Shown here piece after piece: positions 59,272-64,000 of a DNA stretch of 64,000 nt. Source of the stretch: Gordonia insulae (GTDB taxonomy: Bacteria; Actinomycetota; Actinomycetes; Mycobacteriales; Mycobacteriaceae). The stretch covers positions 2,418,001 through 2,482,000 of the forward strand of contig NZ_CP033972.1 of assembly GCF_003855095.1 (NCBI RefSeq), in the 5' to 3' direction. The notes below the pieces were generated by a model. That model saw only the letters and a program-made list of their open reading frames with translations. It was not told where the DNA came from and searched no databases. The position numbers were made by a program, and so were the translations under genes. Positions within the stretch are counted from its first letter, which is position 1; the number at the start of each line of letters is the position of its first letter.

Positions 59272-60405
59272 TCAGACGAGTTCGACGATGGTCGCGTTCG
59301 CCATGCCGCCGGCCTCGCACATGGACTGGAGTCCGTAGCGGATCTTGTTGTCGCGCATGTGATGGATCAGGCGTGTCATCAGGATCGCGCCGGATCCGCC
59401 GAGCGGGTGACCCACTGCTATGGCGCCGCCTAGCGGGTTCACCCGCGCCGGGTCGGCGCCGGTCTCGATCTGCCACGCGATCGGCACCGGGGCGAATGCC
59501 TCGTTGATCTCGAAGGCGCCGATGTCACCGATCGACAGACCTGACCTCTCGAGGGCCTTGGCGGTCGCGGCGATCGGACCGGCCAGCATCATGACCGGAT
59601 CGTCTCCGGCGACGACGGCTGTGTGCACTCGAGCGATCGGCGTGAGACCACGCTGCACCGCGGTCTCGCTGCTCATCACCAGCAGCGCCGCCGCCCCGTC
59701 GGAGATCTGGGAGGCGTTGCCCGCGTGGATGACTCCGTCGTCCTTGAACGCCGGCTTCAGTTTGCCCATCGACTCCAGGGTGCCGCCGCGACGGATACCC
59801 TCATCGCCCTCGAGCACCCCGGTGATCGGTGCGAGCTGCCCGTCGAACGCGCCCGCATCGACCGCCTGCGCGGCGAGTTCATGTGAGCGCAGCGAGAATT
59901 CGTCGAGGACGGTGCGGCTCAAGGACCACTTCTCGGCCATCATCTCGGCACCGACGCCCTGACTGAACCGGTCGACGCCGTAGCGGTCCAGGACGGTGGC
60001 CGGCTGGCTCTCGCCGTTGGGGGCGGCGCTACCCATCGGCACCCGGCTCATCGACTCCACTCCCCCGGCGATGACGATGTCCTGCTGGCCGGAGATCACC
60101 GCGGCCGCAGCCATGCTGAGCGCCTGTTGGCTCGAGCCACACGCCCTCGTCACGGTGGTGCCGGGGACCGACTCCGGCCAACCCGCGGCCAGGACCGCGG
60201 TGCGCGCGACGTTGCCGGCCTGTTCGGACGCCTGACTCACACAGCCCCAGACGACGTCATCGACCGTCGCCGGATCGAGACCGGTGCGGTCCACCAGCGC
60301 CTCGAGCACGTGCGCCGACAGATCGGCGGGATGGATTCCGGCGAGGGCGCCACGCCGGCGTCCGATCGGGGTGCGGACGGCGTCGACGATCACTGCATCA
60401 CGCAT
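59272..60405 (-). CDS. Thiolase, 377 aa
   Basis: Cys nucleophile in TRACGSSQQALS near residue 89, GHPLGGSGA with the active His near 336, and MCEAGGMANATI with the second Cys near 367. PIGRRRGALAGIHPADLSAHVL is the N-terminal signature. It performs thiolytic cleavage in the same operon as the SDR and ligase. It differs substantially from the thiolase at 50478-51716. Confidence 0.88.
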   Translation of the reverse strand: MRDAVIVDAVRTPIGRRRGALAGIHPADLSAHVLEALVDRTGLDPATVDDVVWGCVSQASEQAGNVARTAVLAAGWPESVPGTTVTRACGSSQQALSMAAAAVISGQQDIVIAGGVESMSRVPMGSAAPNGESQPATVLDRYGVDRFSQGVGAEMMAEKWSLSRTVLDEFSLRSHELAAQAVDAGAFDGQLAPITGVLEGDEGIRRGGTLESMGKLKPAFKDDGVIHAGNASQISDGAAALLVMSSETAVQRGLTPIARVHTAVVAGDDPVMMLAGPIAATAKALERSGLSIGDIGAFEINEAFAPVPIAWQIETGADPARVNPLGGAIAVGHPLGGSGAILMTRLIHHMRDNKIRYGLQSMCEAGGMANATIVELV

Positions 60406-60539
60406 TGGACTTCCTTCTGGTGAGTACTGCTGACTTCTGGATCCTGCGGGCGACCGAGGTCATCGAGACCCACCTCGAATCGACCATGAAGTCGGTTTGA
60501 TCACAAGTCGATTCACGCTCACGGTCGGATAGCCCGCGC

Positions 60540-61922
60540 CTATGAGACGTGCTGCGGGCCGTCGGAGGCGTCCGCCAGACCGCGACGGACCAGCACCTTG
60601 TCGCGTTCCGGATTGCACAGGACCAAGGCGATCACCGCGCACACCGAGGCGACTAGCCCGAGAATCTGGAACGCCGTCGCGTAGCCCTCCGCGGGGCTGG
60701 GGGCGGCGTCGACGACGACCCCGGTCGCGTACGGGGCGACGAGGCCACCGATGGCCATGATCGCGAGGAAGACGCCGAGGGTTCCGGCGGTCTGGCGAGG
60801 CGGGCAGATCTCCGAGATCGCGGCGTTGAGCAGTGGGAACACCGTTGTCGCGAACCCGTAACCGACCGAGACGACGAGCACCGCCATCGCCGGCGCGCTG
60901 ATCGATGGCAGAAGGAACAGCAGAACACCGGAGATGAGCACGCCGACCGCAGGCACGATCACCCGCACCTTGCGCGACGTCGCGCCTCGGGAGATGAGTC
61001 GGTCGCCGATGACCGATGTGATGAGCATCAGCGCCAGGCCGACGATGGACGGGAAGGCGAACATCGACCCGGCCTGCAGCCGGCTGTAGCCCAGCCCGAC
61101 CTCGAAGTACGACGGCAACCAGGTCAGTACCACGGTGACCAACGCGTAGACGCTCATCACCAGCAGCACCCCACCGATGAACGTGCGCGATGTGAAGATC
61201 CGCACCCACGGGACGGCCGGCTCGTCGGCGACGGGATCGGCGGTCGTCTCTCGCTCGGCATCGTCGACGTGCTTCGCACCGGCGATGTAGGGCCCGTCCT
61301 GCCAGGTGGCCAGCCAGACGACACACCACAGCACCCCGGCGACGGCAAGGGTCACCAGCGCAGCGCGCCACCCGAGGTTCACTGTCACCAGTGCCAGGAT
61401 CGGGGCGACCGCGATCTTCGCGATCGATGCGGCACCGGCGAGCAGCGCACCGGGCAGCGCCCGGCGGGCGGGCGGATGCCATGAGTAGGCCGCGGTGTGC
61501 AACAACGCCGAACTGGGTCCCTCGGCCAGTCCGAGGAACAGGCGGCTGATGATCAGGACGGCGAACGCCGCGACCGCCACCAGCGGCAGCATGGCGAACG
61601 CCCAGCACAGCGCCAACAGCACCAACGCCCAGCGCAACGACAGCCACCTGTTGAGGGCGCCGGCGAAGAACCCGCCGATCGTGAAGGTCAGAAAGAACAG
61701 GCTGCCGACCAGACCGATCTGTGACGACCGCAGCCCCAGCTCGTCGGCGAGCGGCTGCGCGATGATGCCGAGCACCGCCTTGTCGGCGTAGTTGACGACA
61801 TACAAGGCCACCAGCAGCGACGTCAAGCCCCAGGCCTTTCGTCGCGTTCCGGAGGAGTCCGCGGCGCGTTCCGGCGCGGGGAGGTTCGTGGTCGCCGCAT
61901 CGGCGGCGTCGGTGGTGGGCAT
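60540..61922 (-). CDS. MFS transporter, 460 aa
   Basis: Twelve hydrophobic segments are visible. NYADKAVLGIIAQPLADELGL near residue 43 and the following loops resemble the anion:cation symporter/aromatic-acid branch of the superfamily. It has a soluble N-terminus and a polar central loop (residues 215-240). It lies 134 bp upstream of the thiolase on the same strand, so it is the likely uptake system for the acid degraded by the cluster. Confidence 0.85.
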   Translation of the reverse strand: MPTTDAADAATTNLPAPERAADSSGTRRKAWGLTSLLVALYVVNYADKAVLGIIAQPLADELGLRSSQIGLVGSLFFLTFTIGGFFAGALNRWLSLRWALVLLALCWAFAMLPLVAVAAFAVLIISRLFLGLAEGPSSALLHTAAYSWHPPARRALPGALLAGAASIAKIAVAPILALVTVNLGWRAALVTLAVAGVLWCVVWLATWQDGPYIAGAKHVDDAERETTADPVADEPAVPWVRIFTSRTFIGGVLLVMSVYALVTVVLTWLPSYFEVGLGYSRLQAGSMFAFPSIVGLALMLITSVIGDRLISRGATSRKVRVIVPAVGVLISGVLLFLLPSISAPAMAVLVVSVGYGFATTVFPLLNAAISEICPPRQTAGTLGVFLAIMAIGGLVAPYATGVVVDAAPSPAEGYATAFQILGLVASVCAVIALVLCNPERDKVLVRRGLADASDGPQHVS

Positions 61923-62281
61923 GTGCTCTCCTTCGAGATGGGGAAGGTGGGCGAGAGGTCACGATGAACGGAGGAACCCGCCGTGTGATGTAGGCGACGA
62001 ATCCATCGATCTCGTGCTCTGGATCACACTGGTCCGATTGAACGTGCTGCCCCGTTCACGAGCAATGTCCGTTCCGTGAATCGACGAACTGTGAATGCCT
62101 ATGGGTCCAGGTCAGGCAGGCCGCGACCGCGCATCATTGGTTGGCGCTAAGGCATCGATAGCCGAACGCATCGTTTTGCCGCGGGTGCGCGACAGGCATG
62201 CTGAGAGGGTCGACCAGTGTGGCCTCGGCCACCATCGGCTGCTGTTCGACACGAATCCGCCGACGAGAAGAAGAGGTCACG
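61923..62281. promoter_or_regulatory. 359-bp divergent control region between transporter and acyl-CoA dehydrogenase operons
   Basis: No gene is visible. Short inverted motifs TTCACG and CGTGAA occur around 62055-62085, followed by a related half-site near 62090. A ribosome site AGAGG precedes the dehydrogenase ATG. No regulator gene adjoins the region. Confidence 0.45.
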
Positions 62282-63478
62282 ATGACCCGACTTGCGCAGA
62301 CCCTGGGGTTGACCGACATCCAGTCCGAGATCGTGGCGAATGTTCGTCGGTTCGTGGACAAGCAGATCATCCCGAATGCGCAGGAACTCGAGCACGCCGA
62401 CGCCTATCCGCAGGAGATCGTCGACGGGATGCGCGAGATGGGCCTGTTCGGGCTGATGATCCCCGAGGAGTATGGCGGGCTCGGCGAGTCGTTGTTGACC
62501 TATGCGCTGTGCGTGGAGGAACTCGCCCGCGGCTGGATGAGCGTGTCGGGGGTCATCAACACCCACTTCATCGTCGCCTACATGCTGCGCCAGCACGGCA
62601 CCGACGAACAGAAGCGGCGACTCCTGCCGCGGATGGCCACCGGCGAGGTGCGCGGCGCATTCTCCATGTCCGAACCCGAACTCGGCTCCGACGTGGCCGC
62701 GATCAAGACCACCGCCAAACGCACGGGCGACGGCGACTATTCGATCAGCGGCCAGAAGATGTGGCTGACCAACGGTGCCAGTTCCACGCTCGTCGCCGCA
62801 TTGGTCCGCACCGAGGAAGGCCACGAGAAACCGCACAAGAACCTGACCACCTTCCTCGTCGAGAAACCTGCCGGATTCGGCGAGGTGCTCCCGGGACTGA
62901 CCATCCCGCGCAAGCTCGACAAGATGGGCTACAAGGGCATCGACACCACCGAACTCGTCTTCGACGGCTACCGCGCGTCCGCCGACGACATCCTGGGCGG
63001 CGAGCCCGGCAAGGGCTTTGCGCACATGATGGACGGGGTCGAGGTGGGGCGGGTGAACGTGTCCGCACGCGCCTGCGGTGTCGCCCAGCGCGCTTTCGAA
63101 CTCGCGGTGCGTTACGCCCAGCAACGCTCCACCTTCGGCAAGCCGATCGCCGAACACCAGGCGATCGCGTTCTCGCTGGCGGAGATGGCGACCAAGGTCG
63201 AGGCCGCTCACCTGATGATGGTGAACGCCGCCCGGCTCAAGGACTCCGGTGAACGCAACGACGTCGCGGCCGGCATGGCCAAGTACCTCTGTAGCGAGTA
63301 CTGCGCCGAGGTCACCCAGGCCGGCTTCCGCATTCACGGCGGCTACGGATACTCGAAAGAGTTCGAGATCGAACGCCTCATGCGCGAAGCCCCCTTCCTG
63401 CTCATCGGCGAAGGCACCAGCGAGATCCAGAAACAGATCATCAGCAAGGGACTTCTTCGCGAGTACCGCGAGAACTGA
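62282..63478 (+). CDS. Acyl-CoA dehydrogenase, 398 aa
   Basis: FSMSEPELGSDVAAIKTT (near residue 125), SGQKMWLTNGASS, FRIHGGYGYSKEFEIERLMREAPFLLIGEGTSEIQKQIIS and a standard length define the family. ATG at 62282 with AGAGG upstream is better than the longer frame from 62198. It is followed after 11 bp by a second acyl-CoA dehydrogenase gene. Paired dehydrogenases often form heteromeric enzymes for bulky acyl-CoAs in actinobacteria. Confidence 0.88.
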   Translation: MTRLAQTLGLTDIQSEIVANVRRFVDKQIIPNAQELEHADAYPQEIVDGMREMGLFGLMIPEEYGGLGESLLTYALCVEELARGWMSVSGVINTHFIVAYMLRQHGTDEQKRRLLPRMATGEVRGAFSMSEPELGSDVAAIKTTAKRTGDGDYSISGQKMWLTNGASSTLVAALVRTEEGHEKPHKNLTTFLVEKPAGFGEVLPGLTIPRKLDKMGYKGIDTTELVFDGYRASADDILGGEPGKGFAHMMDGVEVGRVNVSARACGVAQRAFELAVRYAQQRSTFGKPIAEHQAIAFSLAEMATKVEAAHLMMVNAARLKDSGERNDVAAGMAKYLCSEYCAEVTQAGFRIHGGYGYSKEFEIERLMREAPFLLIGEGTSEIQKQIISKGLLREYREN

Positions 63479-63489
63479 GGGGAGATCAC

Positions 63490-64000
63490 ATGCAGCGCAC
63501 CGTGTTCAGCGAGGATCACGAAGCCTTCCGCAAAACCGTTCGAGATTTCATCGCCAAAGAGGTGGTGCCGCAGTATCCCGACTGGGAGAAGCAGGGACAT
63601 CCGCCGCGCGAGTTCTACAACCGGCTCGGCGATCTCGGCGTGCTCGGCATCGAGGCACCCGAGGAGTACGGCGGCGGCGGTGTCACCGACTTCACCTATT
63701 CGATGGTGATTGCCGAGGAGACGTCGGCGGCCGGCGTGAGTTTCGGCAGCTACTCGGTCCACTCGAACCTGATCCTCCCCTACCTGCTGGAACACGCGAC
63801 CGACGACCAGAAGCAGCGGTGGCTGCCCGGATTCTGTTCCGGTGACATCATGTTCGCAATCGCGATGACCGAGCCGGGCACGGGTTCGGATCTCGCGAAC
63901 ATCTCCACCACGGCAACGCTGACCGAGGACGGCACCCACTACATCCTCGACGGCGCGAAGACGTTCATCACCGGCGGCGCACTCGCGGACCGTGTGCTGG
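63490..64000 (+). CDS. Acyl-CoA dehydrogenase, truncated by window end
   Basis: The frame starts MQRTVFSEDHEAFRKTVRDF with GGGGAG before the ATG and is still open at 64000 after 170 codons. IAMTEPGTGSDLANISTTA and DGAKTFITGGALADRVL are the flavin-binding strand motifs. It belongs to the same operon as the preceding dehydrogenase. The catalytic C-terminal part is outside the window. Confidence 0.87.
   Translation, partial: MQRTVFSEDHEAFRKTVRDFIAKEVVPQYPDWEKQGHPPREFYNRLGDLGVLGIEAPEEYGGGGVTDFTYSMVIAEETSAAGVSFGSYSVHSNLILPYLLEHATDDQKQRWLPGFCSGDIMFAIAMTEPGTGSDLANISTTATLTEDGTHYILDGAKTFITGGALADRVL

Overview
The window is 64 kb of high-GC actinobacterial chromosome. Mycobacteriales-type features point to a Gordonia-like host. 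These include a type VII (ESX) style secreted protein beside a DUF3558 lipoprotein, a 13E12/DUF222-HNH gene, a FadD/FadE-rich fatty-acid economy and PucR, HutC and LysR regulators. The genus is inference; the sequence carries no 16S gene.

Layout. (1) 1-1647: a truncated lipoprotein gene translationally coupled to an ESX-like secreted protein. (2) 1787-4957: a 3-hydroxybutyrate dehydrogenase/MFS operon facing a LysR regulator. (3) 4993-11380: FadD, a PucR regulator, an atypical aldehyde dehydrogenase and a GMC alcohol dehydrogenase, which together could take an alcohol to its acyl-CoA. (4) 11436-14835: a secreted alpha/beta hydrolase, a ketopantoate-reductase-like enzyme and an HxlR regulator with two palindromic operators. 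(5) 15092-16286: tRNA-Phe, -Asp and -Glu on the minus strand with a clear terminator, a small hypothetical gene, and tRNA-Lys(TTT).

(6) 16241-26331 is the most interesting part. It is a roughly 10-kb, visibly AT-richer integrative element in the 3' half of tRNA-Lys, bounded by a perfect 48-bp direct repeat. It has a tyrosine integrase with arm-type repeats at both ends, an excisionase, a HK97-type major capsid protein and a coiled-coil scaffold-like protein. It has no recognisable terminase, portal or tail gene. This fits a capsid-encoding phage satellite, or less likely a reduced prophage. It also holds a 440-nt stretch of closely packed helices (candidate large structured RNA), two ADP-ribosyltransferase-like paralogues that each lack a different residue of the presumed R-S-E triad, an HNH gene interrupted by one amber codon, and two control regions sharing the palindrome TGAAT-N5-ATTCA.

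(7) 26389-36068: an XRE regulator, an SDR, an AIM24-family protein, the lactate-utilisation operon lutABC with its FCD/GntR regulator and a legible operator-promoter, and two alpha/beta hydrolases. (8) 35130-38096: a copper-handling cluster (CopD, CopC, YcnI and a small membrane protein). (9) 38195-40128: an acetyltransferase-like protein fused by overlap to an N-acylamino-acid-racemase-like enolase. (10) 40179-50459: acyl-CoA dehydrogenase and HutC regulator, divergent from a citramalyl-CoA-lyase-like/MaoC/CaiB operon that resembles itaconate or mesaconate breakdown, then a second CaiB protein, an MBL hydrolase, an enoyl-CoA hydratase and two tandem LysR genes. (11) 50478-53834: thiolase, SDR and acyl-CoA dehydrogenase. 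(12) 53910-56605: a decayed aldo/keto reductase, a 228-bp tandem-repeat array and a 13E12-family HNH gene. (13) 56779-64000: acyl-CoA ligase, SDR, thiolase and MFS transporter, divergent from two acyl-CoA dehydrogenases, the last cut by the window end.

The chromosomal parts are mostly CoA-thioester catabolism with a local regulator beside each block. The satellite is the only clear recent insertion.
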